Positions 26,608 through 34,887 are shown, counted from the stretch's first letter. The stretch is DNA of 64,000 bases from Brevibacterium epidermidis NBRC 14811 (GCF_001570805.1 NZ_BCSJ01000002.1:62001-126000); one strand, 5' to 3'. The notes: a model not told the origin generated them from the sequence alone. A program made the numbers and translations.

Positions 26608-26774
26608 GACGTCTCCTCGTCTCGTTGGTGTGCTCGTCTGTGGCGAGCCTAGGACGATTCGGGGGCCAAGAGAAATACCTTCGTGCAGGCATTCATACAC
26701 GGGGCGCATGAAGCGGCTGCCTGCCTTCCCGAGGGACTCTGGAGAATCGTGATCGGCCGCTATACGCTGAGCGC

Positions 26775-27653
26775 ATGAGTGTTGAGCTGCGCCATCTCCG
26801 CGCCCTGGTCGCCATCGACCAGACCGAGTCCTTCACGGACGCCGCGGCACTGCTCGGCACGACTCAGCCGACTCTGTCACGGACCATTTCACAGCTCGAA
26901 GACCTCGTGGGCACGACGCTCGTCGAACGAACCACCCGCAGCGTCATGCTCACGGAACGCGGCATGGAGTTCGCCCTTGAATCCGCCTCCCTCGTCGGCC
27001 GACTCGACCGGCTGCTCGAACGCTTCGGCGACGACCGGGAACCCCTCCGCCTCGGATGGGCGTGGGCGGGACTCGGCAAACACACGCACGGCCTCATCAG
27101 GGAATGGCAGACCTCTTCGCAGACACCGATCGACGCGAGTCGACCCGACGACTTGGACGCCGCACTGGCCAAGGCCGATATCGACATCGCGATAGTGAAG
27201 CGGGCCGCCGGTGAGCCGCCGGCGCCCGAGGGGCGAGAGTGCCGACAGCTGTTCCGCGAGTCCCTCGTCGCCGCGGTCTCCACGTCCAACCCGCTCGCCG
27301 CGAGTCCGGAGGTGAGCCTCGATCAGATCGCCCACAGCACGGTGGCCCTGTGCTCTGTCTCGCCGACGGCGAGTCTGCGGCTCTGGGACGACCGCCCCGT
27401 CGCACCTCGCCCGCTGATGGCGGGCAATACGGACGAGTGGCTGATGGACGTCGTCCTCGACAAAGCCGTCGGAGTCACTTCGGCGGCGACCTCATTCACT
27501 CATTCGCATCCCGAGGTGGTCTATCGCGAGATCGTCGATTCGCCCGAGGTCGACGTCACGATCGAATGGAATTCGCACGGCGCCCACTCGGCCTGCCCTC
27601 GATTCGCCGAGTTCGCACAGCAGTACTTCCGCAGTCTCGCCGGTCAGCCCTGA
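26775..27653 (+). CDS. LysR-family transcriptional regulator
   Basis: A 292-residue regulator. Residues 1-60 are the LysR HTH (FTDAAALLGTTQPTLSRTIS, then QLEDLVGTTLVER). The rest is the two-lobed effector domain, which starts with RLGWAWAGLG. TACGCT ends 6 nt before the ATG, pointing to a leaderless mRNA. The gene is divergent from the short SDR and probably controls it. The effector is unknown. The next operon (dimethylglycine-dehydrogenase-like) starts 185 bases downstream on the same strand and seems to have its own promoter. Confidence 0.85.
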   Translation: MSVELRHLRALVAIDQTESFTDAAALLGTTQPTLSRTISQLEDLVGTTLVERTTRSVMLTERGMEFALESASLVGRLDRLLERFGDDREPLRLGWAWAGLGKHTHGLIREWQTSSQTPIDASRPDDLDAALAKADIDIAIVKRAAGEPPAPEGRECRQLFRESLVAAVSTSNPLAASPEVSLDQIAHSTVALCSVSPTASLRLWDDRPVAPRPLMAGNTDEWLMDVVLDKAVGVTSAATSFTHSHPEVVYREIVDSPEVDVTIEWNSHGAHSACPRFAEFAQQYFRSLAGQP

Positions 27654-27777
27654 AGCCGCGCTCAACGCGATCGCTCAACTCGACGAAGACTGCGAAGAAG
27701 ACGGCGCAGACAACCTCTTGACACACCCTTCCTCGGCGCGGGACGATCATCCTACACAGTTCCACATAGCGCATCCC

Positions 27778-27794
27778 GTTGCATAGTTCGCAAC
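27778..27794. promoter_or_regulatory. Operator-like inverted repeat before the DMGDH-like operon
   Basis: GTTGC-7-GCAAC lies about 45 bases before the ATG at 27838. It overlaps a possible -10 (CATAGT, 27782-27787) paired with TTCCAC at 27760-27765. A repressor of the LysR, IclR or other family could bind here. Confidence 0.35.
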
Positions 27795-27837
27795 AATGCC
27801 GGTGAAGGCGAAGATGCCTTCAGAGAGGAGCCAGCTC

Positions 27838-30351
27838 ATGGCTTCCGTCCCCGCCCAGGCCAGTGTCGTCGTTGTCGGCGCAGGCATCGTCGGCAACAGT
27901 CTCGTCCATCACCTCGCCGAGCTCGGCTGGACGGATATCGTCCAAGTCGACAAGGGTCCGCTGCCGAATCCGGGCGGCTCGACCGGCCACGCTTCGAACT
28001 TCATCTTCCCCGTCGACCACTCGCGGGAGATCACGGACCTCACCCTCGACAGCGTGCGCCAGTACAAGGAACTCGGCGTCTTTACCGAATCCGGCGGCTT
28101 CGAAGTCGCCCGCACCGAAGAGCGCATGGAGGAACTGCGACGACGCATGGCCTCGGCACGCGCATGGGGCATCGAATCCTCCCTCGTCACTCCCGCCGAG
28201 GTGGGCGAGAAGGTTCCGTTCCTCGACCCCGAGGTCATCCTCGGCGCGTTCTGGACCCCGACGGTCGGAGTCGTCGACTCCGTGCGGGCGGGCACGATGA
28301 TGCGCGAGTCCGCCGAAGCCAAGGGAGCGCTCACGGTCTCGCCGAACACCGAGGTGACCGGCATCGATGTCGAAGACGGGCAGATCGTGGCCGTGCACAC
28401 GACGAAGGGTGAGATCGCGACGAACCGGATACTCATCGCCTGCGGTGTATGGTCCCCACGCATCGCCGCCATGGCCGGTGCCGCGATCCCGCTGACTCCG
28501 GCGGTCCACCAGATGATCAGCGTCGGACCCGTCCCGCAGCTGGCCGAACGCCCCGGCGAGATCTCGTATCCGATCGTGCGGGACATGGACACCTTCTGCT
28601 ACGAACGTCAGCACGGATCCGATATGGAGATCGGCTCCTATGCCCACCGGCCGATCCTCCACGACCCCGATGAGATCCCCTCGATCGAGGCGGCGAAGCT
28701 CTCGCCCACGGAGATGCCGTTCACGGACGAGGACTTCGATCCGCAGCTCGAACAGGCCGTCGAACTCATGCCCGAGGTGCTGTCGAATCCGGACGTCGAG
28801 ATCCGCTACGCCATCAACGGTCTGCTCTCGCTGACCCCGGACGGGGCGCCCATCCTCGGTGAATCGCCCCAGGTCAAGGGCCTGTGGTCGGCAGCGGCCG
28901 TGTGGGTGAAGGAAGGGCCGGGAGTCGGTCGGGCGGTGGCCGAGTGGATGACGAACGGACTGCCGGAGATCGACGTCCAAGGCGCCGACATCGCTCGCTT
29001 CCACTCCCACCAGCGCACCCGCGCCCATGTGAAGGCGCGCACCTCCGAAGCCTTCAACAAGACCTATGGGATCGTCCATCCCGGCGAGCAGTGGAGCAGC
29101 GATCGCGACGTCCGCCGGTCGCCGATGTGGCAGCGTGAGGCCGATCTCGGAGCCGTGTTCTTCGAAGCCGGCGGGTGGGAGCGGCCGCAGTGGTTCGAGT
29201 CGAATGCCGGTCTGCTCGAGGAGTTCGGCGACGCGGTGATGGACCGCAGCAACGAATGGGATTCCCGCTGGTGGTCGCCGATCATCAACGCCGAACATCT
29301 GGCGATGCGGCAGCGAGCCGGACTCGTCGATCTCTCGAGCTTCGTCATCTTCGACGTATTCGGCCCCGCCGCCCTCGACGCGGTCCAAGCAATCGCGTTG
29401 GCGCAGATGGACGTCACCATCGGCCGGGTCATCTACACCCCGATCCTCGATGAGAACGGCGGGTTCCGTTCGGACCTGACGATCATGCGGCTGGCGCACG
29501 ACCGCTTCCGCGTCGTCACAGGTGCCGCCCACGGAATGGTCGACGTGAAATGGTTCGCCGACCGACTGCCCGATACGGGTGCTCAGATCGCCGACCTCAC
29601 GAGTTCGTGGACGACGATCGGGCTGTGGGGACCGCGAGCCCGCGACATCCTCGGCGAGCTCACCAGTGCCGATGTCTCCCACGAGGGGTTCAAGTTCGGG
29701 ACGGCGCGGACGATCGAGATCGGTTCGCTCGAGGTTCTCGCCTCCCGCATCTCCTACGTCGGCGACCTCGGTTGGGAGCTCTACGTTCCGATGGAATCGG
29801 GGCTGAAACTCTGGGACGCGCTCATGGAAGCCGGCCACGAGCACGACCTGATCCCCGTCGGCCTCGGCGTCTACGGCACCACCGGTCGGATCGAGAAGGG
29901 CTACCGCGCGTTCGGGGCCGAGCTCGATTCCGAACGCAGCGTCATCGAGGTCGGGATGGCCCGACCGAAGGTGAAGTCCCAGGACTTCATCGGCAAGTCC
30001 GCACATCTGCGCCACCGTGAGGAAGAGCCGAAGACGGTGCTGTGCTCACTCACCGTCGACGACCACACGAATGCGAGCGGAGAGAAACGGTACATGCTCG
30101 GCGGGGAACCCATCGTCTCTGCCGACGGCCAGCCGCTGGTCGACGGGCACGGTCGCCCCGCCTATGTCACCTCGGCGGGATCTGCTCCGAGCCTGGGCAA
30201 GCATGTGCTCATGGCGTTCCTCCCACCCGCCGAGGCGGTGCTGGGCAACCGACTGCAGGTCGTATACATGGAGGAGTTCTACCCCGTCACGGTCGCGTCG
30301 ATCGATTCGACGCCGCTGTTCGACCCCGACAACGAATGCATCAGGAGATGA
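27838..30351 (+). CDS. Dimethylglycine dehydrogenase/oxidase-like flavoprotein (DAO + GcvT fusion)
   Basis: An 837-residue two-part enzyme. The N-terminal half is a DAO-type FAD domain with VVVGAGIVGNSL and GGSTGHASNF, whose His51 matches the covalent-flavin His of dimethylglycine dehydrogenase. The C-terminal half is a folate-binding GcvT domain (ISYVGDLGWELYVPM). Length and domain order match Arthrobacter dimethylglycine oxidase. Such enzymes demethylate dimethylglycine or sarcosine and form methylene-tetrahydrofolate. etfB and etfA follow at once, so electrons probably go to ETF rather than oxygen. GAGAGGAG precedes the ATG at 27838. The exact methylamine substrate is inferred. Confidence 0.85.
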   Translation: MASVPAQASVVVVGAGIVGNSLVHHLAELGWTDIVQVDKGPLPNPGGSTGHASNFIFPVDHSREITDLTLDSVRQYKELGVFTESGGFEVARTEERMEELRRRMASARAWGIESSLVTPAEVGEKVPFLDPEVILGAFWTPTVGVVDSVRAGTMMRESAEAKGALTVSPNTEVTGIDVEDGQIVAVHTTKGEIATNRILIACGVWSPRIAAMAGAAIPLTPAVHQMISVGPVPQLAERPGEISYPIVRDMDTFCYERQHGSDMEIGSYAHRPILHDPDEIPSIEAAKLSPTEMPFTDEDFDPQLEQAVELMPEVLSNPDVEIRYAINGLLSLTPDGAPILGESPQVKGLWSAAAVWVKEGPGVGRAVAEWMTNGLPEIDVQGADIARFHSHQRTRAHVKARTSEAFNKTYGIVHPGEQWSSDRDVRRSPMWQREADLGAVFFEAGGWERPQWFESNAGLLEEFGDAVMDRSNEWDSRWWSPIINAEHLAMRQRAGLVDLSSFVIFDVFGPAALDAVQAIALAQMDVTIGRVIYTPILDENGGFRSDLTIMRLAHDRFRVVTGAAHGMVDVKWFADRLPDTGAQIADLTSSWTTIGLWGPRARDILGELTSADVSHEGFKFGTARTIEIGSLEVLASRISYVGDLGWELYVPMESGLKLWDALMEAGHEHDLIPVGLGVYGTTGRIEKGYRAFGAELDSERSVIEVGMARPKVKSQDFIGKSAHLRHREEEPKTVLCSLTVDDHTNASGEKRYMLGGEPIVSADGQPLVDGHGRPAYVTSAGSAPSLGKHVLMAFLPPAEAVLGNRLQVVYMEEFYPVTVASIDSTPLFDPDNECIRR

Positions 30352-30352
30352 G

Positions 30353-31129
30353 ATGAACATCCTCGTCTGCATCAAACGCGTCCCCGATATCGCGGGTTCC
30401 GTCACGCTCGACGACACCGGCGCCGGGATCGACGAATCCGGACTCGGCCACACCATGTCCTCGCATGAGGAGTGCGCCGTCGAGCTCGCGATCCAGACCG
30501 CAGCCGCGACCGGTGGGACGGTCACGGTGCTCACTCTCGGCCCCGCCGAGGCGGTCGAGCAGCTGAGAGCGGCAGTGGCTGTGGGTGCGAACGACGGCAT
30601 CCTCGTCGAGGCGGCCGACCCGTCCGTGTTCGCACCCGAGGACATTGCGCAGGTCATCGGCGATGTCATCCGTGATCGCGCCGAGGCGGGGCAGACCTTC
30701 GACCTCGTCCTCACCGGTGACGATGCCGCCGACACCGGCGATTTCCAGGTCGGGATCCGCCTGGCCTATGACCTCGAGTATCCAGTGCTCACGAACATTC
30801 AGACGATCAGTGCTTCCGGTGGCGATGCCATCGAGGCTCGCGGGATCGGACCGGCGGGAACGGAGATCTTCTCGCTCGACCTGCCCGCCGTCGTCGCCGT
30901 CCACGAGGGCGGGGTCGATCCGCGCTATCCCTCGATCACCGGGCGGATGAAGGCGAAGAAGGCCCCGATCGTCGAATACGACGCCCCCGAACCCGGAACG
31001 GGCAGCCCCCGTATCCGGCTCGAACTGCCTGAGGTGAAGGCGAGTTCGGTGACCATCCTCGGCGAGGGCCCCGAAGCGGCTCCCGCCCTGGTCGATGTGC
31101 TCGAAGAGATCGGAGTGATCCGGCCATGA
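30353..31129 (+). CDS. etfB: Electron transfer flavoprotein beta subunit
   Basis: A 258-residue ETF beta subunit. It starts MNILVCIKRVPD, typical of the family, and has the AMP-binding region TGDDAADTGDFQVG and the signature-like VAVHEGGVDPRYPSITGRMKAKK. It forms the FAD/AMP heterodimer with EtfA and takes electrons from the flavoprotein encoded directly upstream. AGGAGATGAG precedes the ATG, which begins one base after the upstream stop codon. Its own stop overlaps the etfA start (ATGA), showing translational coupling in one operon. Confidence 0.93.
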   Translation: MNILVCIKRVPDIAGSVTLDDTGAGIDESGLGHTMSSHEECAVELAIQTAAATGGTVTVLTLGPAEAVEQLRAAVAVGANDGILVEAADPSVFAPEDIAQVIGDVIRDRAEAGQTFDLVLTGDDAADTGDFQVGIRLAYDLEYPVLTNIQTISASGGDAIEARGIGPAGTEIFSLDLPAVVAVHEGGVDPRYPSITGRMKAKKAPIVEYDAPEPGTGSPRIRLELPEVKASSVTILGEGPEAAPALVDVLEEIGVIRP

Positions 31130-32124
31130 CTATCGTCTTCGTCGAAACCGACCCGGCAGGCGAGGTCACGCTCACCTCCGCCGAAGCCATCACCTTCGCC
31201 CGCACCCAATTACTACCTGACGGCGGCGCAGCAACCTCGCGCGAGGTATCTGGGCCGCCGTCAGGTAGTCCTGAAGCGGTGGTGATCGGGGAACTCAGCG
31301 ACGCGGCAGTCGAGGAGCTGGGGCGGCTCGGGGTCAGTATCAGTCACCATCTCGAGCATCCGGATCTCGCGGAGTACTCAGCGGCGGCCTGGGCGCAGGC
31401 GATCGTCGACGTCACCCCGGAAGCCGGCACGCTGCTGGCCTCGGGAACCCCGCGCGGAATGGAGCTCATGGCCCATGCCGCGGTCCGCACGGGCGCACGC
31501 ATGGCGGCCAACGTCGTCGCCGCTGACGAGGAGGGTCTGCTGCGGCAGGTCCACGGCGGCACCGCCTTCGAACGCCTCAGCCTCGACGGGGATCTGCAGG
31601 TGCTCACGATCGCCGGCCACGCCTGCACTCCCGAAGAGACGACCCCGACCACCCCCGAGATCTATGACTACGACCTCACCGTCGCCGAGGCAGACCTGAC
31701 CACCCGTGTCCAACGCACCGAGGCCGAGGCCGCCGATGATGCGTCCGGACTGACCTCGGCCAGGGCCGTGGTCGGTGCCGGGCGCGGAGTCGGTTCGGAG
31801 AACGGTTTCTCCGAGGTCCTCGAACTCGTCGATCACCTCGGCGGGGCTTTGGGAGTCTCCCGAGTTGTCACGGGACTGGGTTGGCGGCCGCACGCCGAGC
31901 AGGTCGGCCAGACCGGCAGCCGCATCTCCCCCGACGTCTACATCGCCTGCGGGATCTCCGGAGCAATCCAGCACATGGCCGGAATCGAGGGCGCGAAGAC
32001 GCTCGTGGCCATCAACACCGACGAGGAATCCACGATGGTCCAACGTGCCGATTACGCGATCATCGGCGACCTCCACGAGGTGGTCGGAGCCGTCAACGAG
32101 GAGATCGCGCGACGTCGCGGTTGA
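31126..32124 (+). CDS. etfA: Electron transfer flavoprotein alpha subunit with an in-frame palindromic insert
   Basis: A 332-residue ETF alpha subunit with the C-terminal FAD domain intact (GAGRGVGSENGF; TGSRISPDVYIACGISG; INTDEES). It pairs with EtfB to carry electrons from the DMGDH-like enzyme to the respiratory chain. Residues about 28-48 (TQLLPDGGAATSREVSGPPS) are encoded by a copy of the 56-bp palindromic element plus flanks and have no counterpart in the family. The insert lies in the loop after the first helix and keeps the frame, so the protein is probably functional. The ATG overlaps the etfB stop codon. Confidence 0.92.
   Translation: MTIVFVETDPAGEVTLTSAEAITFARTQLLPDGGAATSREVSGPPSGSPEAVVIGELSDAAVEELGRLGVSISHHLEHPDLAEYSAAAWAQAIVDVTPEAGTLLASGTPRGMELMAHAAVRTGARMAANVVAADEEGLLRQVHGGTAFERLSLDGDLQVLTIAGHACTPEETTPTTPEIYDYDLTVAEADLTTRVQRTEAEAADDASGLTSARAVVGAGRGVGSENGFSEVLELVDHLGGALGVSRVVTGLGWRPHAEQVGQTGSRISPDVYIACGISGAIQHMAGIEGAKTLVAINTDEESTMVQRADYAIIGDLHEVVGAVNEEIARRRG
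31213..31268. repeat. 56-bp palindromic element, copy 3, inside etfA
   Basis: It begins CTACCTGACGGCGG and ends CCGCCGTCAGGTAG, like the intergenic copies, and shares the left flank AATTA with copies 1 and 4. The arms near the loop are a mix of the two stem types (GCAACC against GGTATC). It is translated in frame within etfA. Confidence 0.92.
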
Positions 32125-32195
32125 CTCCCCGAGGCTGAGTCTCGACCCCTCTCTGCCCAAGATTTCCGTTGCCGGACGCCACCTGGTTAACTGTA

Positions 32196-32207
32196 GAACG
32201 ATCGTTC
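32196..32207. promoter_or_regulatory. Perfect palindrome GAACGATCGTTC
   Basis: A 12-bp perfect palindrome in the context AGAACGATCGTTCAG, upstream of the thioesterase gene at 32236. The form resembles TetR-family operators in actinobacteria. The regulator is not identified. Confidence 0.5.
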
Positions 32208-32235
32208 AGTGACCAATCAGCTTCCGGAGGCAATC

Positions 32236-32631
32236 GTGGCGACATTCGAATACACACCCGAGGTGCGCTGGTCGGACCAGGACATGCTCGGACACGTCAA
32301 CAATGCCCGGCTCATCACCCTCGTCGAAGAGTGCCGCATCCGGTGGATGACCGAGATCAAAGCAGCGCACATCACCGGCGGCGGTCTGCTCGTCGCCCGT
32401 CAGGCCATCGACTACCTCGTGCCCGTCATGTACGGCCCGACGCTGACGATGACTGTGACGATGTCGAAGATCGGCAACTCGTCGTTCACGGTCAACACCC
32501 GCGGTGACCAGGACGGACGGAAGGTCTTCGACCACGAATGCGTGCTTGTCCACATCGACCGCGAGACCGCGAAGCCGGCCCCGCTGACACCACATCTGCG
32601 CTCCGCGTTCGAGCCCTACCTGCAGGACTGA
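32236..32631 (+). CDS. Acyl-CoA thioesterase, 4HBT/YbgC type
   Basis: A 131-residue hotdog-fold protein. The motif RWSDQDMLGHVNNARL contains the catalytic Asp of the 4-hydroxybenzoyl-CoA thioesterase family, and RQAIDYLVPVMYGPTL matches the second conserved strand. It should hydrolyse an acyl-CoA in the cytoplasm; the acyl group is unknown. GGAGG lies 5 nt before a GTG at 32236, so I use that start. An earlier GTG at 32209 would place the palindrome just before it. It follows etfA on the same strand with a 111-base gap and its own operator-like site. Confidence 0.8.
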   Translation: MATFEYTPEVRWSDQDMLGHVNNARLITLVEECRIRWMTEIKAAHITGGGLLVARQAIDYLVPVMYGPTLTMTVTMSKIGNSSFTVNTRGDQDGRKVFDHECVLVHIDRETAKPAPLTPHLRSAFEPYLQD

Positions 32632-32739
32632 AGTTCAGCGCCCGCCCGCTCCCTGGGCACTAAACGCTCCACTCCCCGGGCGGCAAGGATGGCCGATTCG
32701 TTCAAGCCGGCGCGGCGCGGATCCGCATAGCCTGAAGGC

Positions 32740-33147
32740 ATGAAACTCGACGCGATCTCCATCATCACCTCGGACATGCCCGCTGCGATCACCTTCTACT
32801 CCGCGCTCGGCCTCGAGCTCGCCGACGGCGGCCCGGATGCCGCGCACACCGAGTTCACCTCGGGGTCCCTGCGCATCCTCCTCGACACCGAGGCGGTCAT
32901 ACTCGGCATCGATCCCGAATGGACCTGGCCGACGGGCGGACACAAGATGTCCTTGGCCTTCGACTGCGCCATCGCCGAGGCGGTCGATGAGACATTCGCC
33001 CAGCTCACCGGGCCCGGCACCGAGGGAGGCGACCCGGTGGCCGGAATCGTCCACGAACCGTGGGACGCGTTCTGGGGTCAGCGCTACGCCGTGGTCTCCG
33101 ACCCCGACGGCAACAAGGTCGACCTCTTCGCCGCCCTCAACTCCTAA
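32740..33147 (+). CDS. VOC-family (glyoxalase/bleomycin-resistance fold) protein
   Basis: A 135-residue single VOC domain. It begins with the typical strand MKLDAISIITSDMPAAITFY and ends YAVVSDPDGNKVDLFAAL, which carries the Glu/Asp metal-site pattern in altered form. Such proteins may be glyoxalases, dioxygenases or drug-binding proteins; the function here is open. TAGCCT ends 6 nt before the ATG, which suggests a leaderless mRNA. Its stop codon TAA overlaps the left flank (AATTA) of a palindromic element that was later split by the IS110 insertion. Confidence 0.8.
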   Translation: MKLDAISIITSDMPAAITFYSALGLELADGGPDAAHTEFTSGSLRILLDTEAVILGIDPEWTWPTGGHKMSLAFDCAIAEAVDETFAQLTGPGTEGGDPVAGIVHEPWDAFWGQRYAVVSDPDGNKVDLFAALNS

Positions 33148-33150
33148 TTA

Positions 33151-33195
33151 CTACCTGACGGCGGCCCAGCAACCTTGCGCGAGGTATCAGGGCCG
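33151..33195. repeat. 56-bp palindromic element, copy 4, left 45 bases
   Basis: The first 45 bases of the element (CTACCTGACGGCGG to GGGCCG) stop at 33195. The last 11 bases (CCGTCGGGTAG) lie at 34607-34617. Together they make exactly 56 bases, so the element was intact before the IS110 insertion. Confidence 0.9.
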
Positions 33196-33210
33196 ATCCT
33201 TCTATGTCTG

Positions 33211-34287
33211 TCAAGCCGGCGCGGGACTAGTTTCTAGCCCGTTGAGAATCCTGAAGACCCGACGCGCTAGATACCATTTGAGCTTGCGTTTGAGCTCCCT
33301 CTTCGACTTCTTCGTCGGGTCCTCACCAAAGCGCTGGGCAACATAATCCCTGGTCCTCTCATCGTGGATCATCCGGTTCGTGATCACCGTGTGCAAAGCC
33401 CGGTTCAACTGTCGATCCCCACCCCGATTCAACCGATGCCGGTGCGTGTTACCCGACGACGCAGGGATCGGGTTGACCCCCGCCAAAGCTGCGAACGCAG
33501 CCTCGTTCCGTACCCGACCGGGATGGGACCACGCGGTGAAGCACACAGCAGCACTGAACGGACCGATCCCGGGCTCGGCCAGCAAGACCGCGGCCGGGCT
33601 GGCTTCAACGAGCTCGGCGAGCCTGTCATGGTTGTCCTGCAGATCGTCATTCAAAGCCAGGACCCGTTTGGCCAGACGGATCGCTTCATCACGGGCGGTG
33701 GACACATCAATGTCCTCATTGCGGGCCCGCCATTTCGCGATCTCTGTGACCTGGTCATCAGTCAATGACTGACGGGCATCGATGCCCAGATCGATGGTGC
33801 GCACCAGAGCTGTCAGGGAGTTGATCATCCGAGTCCGTTCCGTGGTCATCGCGTCCCGGGCTGCCAGCAGGACACGCAGTGCCTGCCGGACACCCGCGCC
33901 TTGTCGCGGCCACCGCAGCTGGTCAGTGCGCAACGCCAACACGGATGCCGCGATCCGGTAGGAGTCGAGCTCGTCGCTCTTGCCCACACCGAACCTGGCC
34001 TTGGCATCCATCCGCCCGGCTTCGACGACCGAGTATCCGGCCGCGGCGATGTGCCCGGTCAGCACCGCCCCGTAGGATGCGGTTCCTTCCACAACCCAGA
34101 GGGTGTCGAGGTCACCGCTGGTGCGCCTACCAGCCCAGTTCAGAGCCCGTTTGATCCCGGCCCGCGACGTCGGGAAACTGCGGGTAGCGACGAGGAGACC
34201 GGTGTTGGTGATGATCGTGTAGACGTGGTTTCTGGCGTGGGTATCGACGCCGATGAAGAAGTTGTATAAGTGCGCGACAATGGACAT
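33211..34287 (-). CDS. IS110-family transposase (DEDD recombinase)
   Basis: A 358-residue transposase. The N-terminal RuvC-like DEDD domain shows FFIGVDTHARNH (first Asp), LWVVEGTASYG (Glu) and VGKSDELDSYRIA (the Asp pair). The C-terminal Transposase_20 domain contains AEPGIGPFSAAVCF and GNTHRHRLNRGGDRQLNRAL, with a conserved serine expected in the ASSGN segment. The ORF is full length and undamaged. Family members recombine DNA guided by a bridge RNA from the non-coding end. The gene occupies almost the whole element, with the stop codon 15 bases from one end. Confidence 0.95.
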   Translation of the reverse strand: MSIVAHLYNFFIGVDTHARNHVYTIITNTGLLVATRSFPTSRAGIKRALNWAGRRTSGDLDTLWVVEGTASYGAVLTGHIAAAGYSVVEAGRMDAKARFGVGKSDELDSYRIAASVLALRTDQLRWPRQGAGVRQALRVLLAARDAMTTERTRMINSLTALVRTIDLGIDARQSLTDDQVTEIAKWRARNEDIDVSTARDEAIRLAKRVLALNDDLQDNHDRLAELVEASPAAVLLAEPGIGPFSAAVCFTAWSHPGRVRNEAAFAALAGVNPIPASSGNTHRHRLNRGGDRQLNRALHTVITNRMIHDERTRDYVAQRFGEDPTKKSKRELKRKLKWYLARRVFRILNGLETSPAPA

Positions 34288-34606
34288 GGCGGTTCGAAGC
34301 TTCCTGTTTGACCGATAGGTTGACCGGCCGCTTGCGGCCGGTACCGGTCCGGGTAGGAGTCACTTCGGAACAACACTGTGATGAGTCACGCCCCCGGTTT
34401 TCCGGGGGTGGACAGCCTTCTGATCAAGTTACCGAGGTGGGCCGGGCTGGTGCCGGCCGCACCACCCATGTGATCGGACAAATCGGCCCGAAGACACCAC
34501 CAAAGAGGGGTGGGTCACCGCCGGGTTGAGTCACGATCACGGGATGGGTACGGCCAACACCTACTCTGCCAGCCGGTCCCAGACCAGCCACTACCAAGAC
34601 TCACAG
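34288..34606 (-). ncRNA. Candidate bridge RNA region of the IS110 element
   Basis: These 319 bases upstream of the transposase are non-coding and rich in hairpins. ACCGGCCGC-TT-GCGGCCGGT lies at 34323-34342, and a 7-bp CCCCCGG/CCGGGGG stem with a 4-base loop at 34391-34408. By position this is where IS110-group elements encode the bridge RNA that pairs with donor and target DNA. A 7-base match CTACCCG (minus strand, 34350-34356) also occurs in the target half at 34611-34617 and could be a guide. This is inference from family knowledge; ends and loops cannot be fixed by eye. Confidence 0.5.
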
Positions 34607-34617
34607 CCGTCGGGTAG
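34607..34617. repeat. 56-bp palindromic element, copy 4, right 11 bases
   Basis: CCGTCGGGTAG is the missing end of the element whose first 45 bases lie at 33151-33195. It marks the right border of the IS110 element. Confidence 0.85.
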
Positions 34618-34650
34618 TCCGGGGAGGGACGGAATTTCGGGACGAACGCG

Positions 34651-34671
34651 GGCCCACCATCGGGGTGGGCC
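34651..34671. terminator. Hairpin, possible terminator
   Basis: GGCCCACC pairs with GGTGGGCC around ATCGG. It stands in the gap between the IS110 element and the HAD gene, and before the insertion would have followed the VOC gene. The 10-mer GCCGAGGCGG (reverse strand) overlaps its right edge. Confidence 0.45.
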
Positions 34672-34887
34672 GCCTCGGCGAGGGAATGCGCCTTGTCGGG
34701 AACCGAGATCCACAGGCTTACCCGCAGACGCGGGATGCGGGTTTCTCGATACATGAACTCGGCCTCTTGACGCTCTCGGCGGTAAACTCAACTGTGTTCA
34801 TCTGGTGCGGACGGCGCGATCTGCCCCCAGAATAACGCGTGGACGGCCCCGTACGAGGCCGATCGCCTGAGCTCATGGGAAGGAACG

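Larger units (their letters stand above)
33196..34606 (-). mobile_element. IS110-family insertion sequence (IS110 group)
   Basis: A 1411-bp element defined by the two halves of the interrupted palindrome, so the ends are known within one base (a G at the junction is shared). It holds one transposase on the minus strand, only about 15 bases behind the gene and about 319 bases ahead of it. The long non-coding end upstream of the transposase is the arrangement of the IS110 group, in which the bridge RNA comes from that end. There are no terminal inverted repeats or target duplication, as expected for this family. Insertion into a repeated palindrome is a known habit of IS110 elements. Confidence 0.9.

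Noticed and set aside
27820..30015. 731-codon open frame antisense to the DMGDH-like gene
   Set aside because: Codon-position shadow of the plus-strand gene, with no recognisable domain or ribosome-binding site.
31126..32124. etfA as a pseudogene because of the inserted repeat
   Set aside because: The insert keeps the frame, has no stop codon, and all C-terminal FAD motifs are intact.
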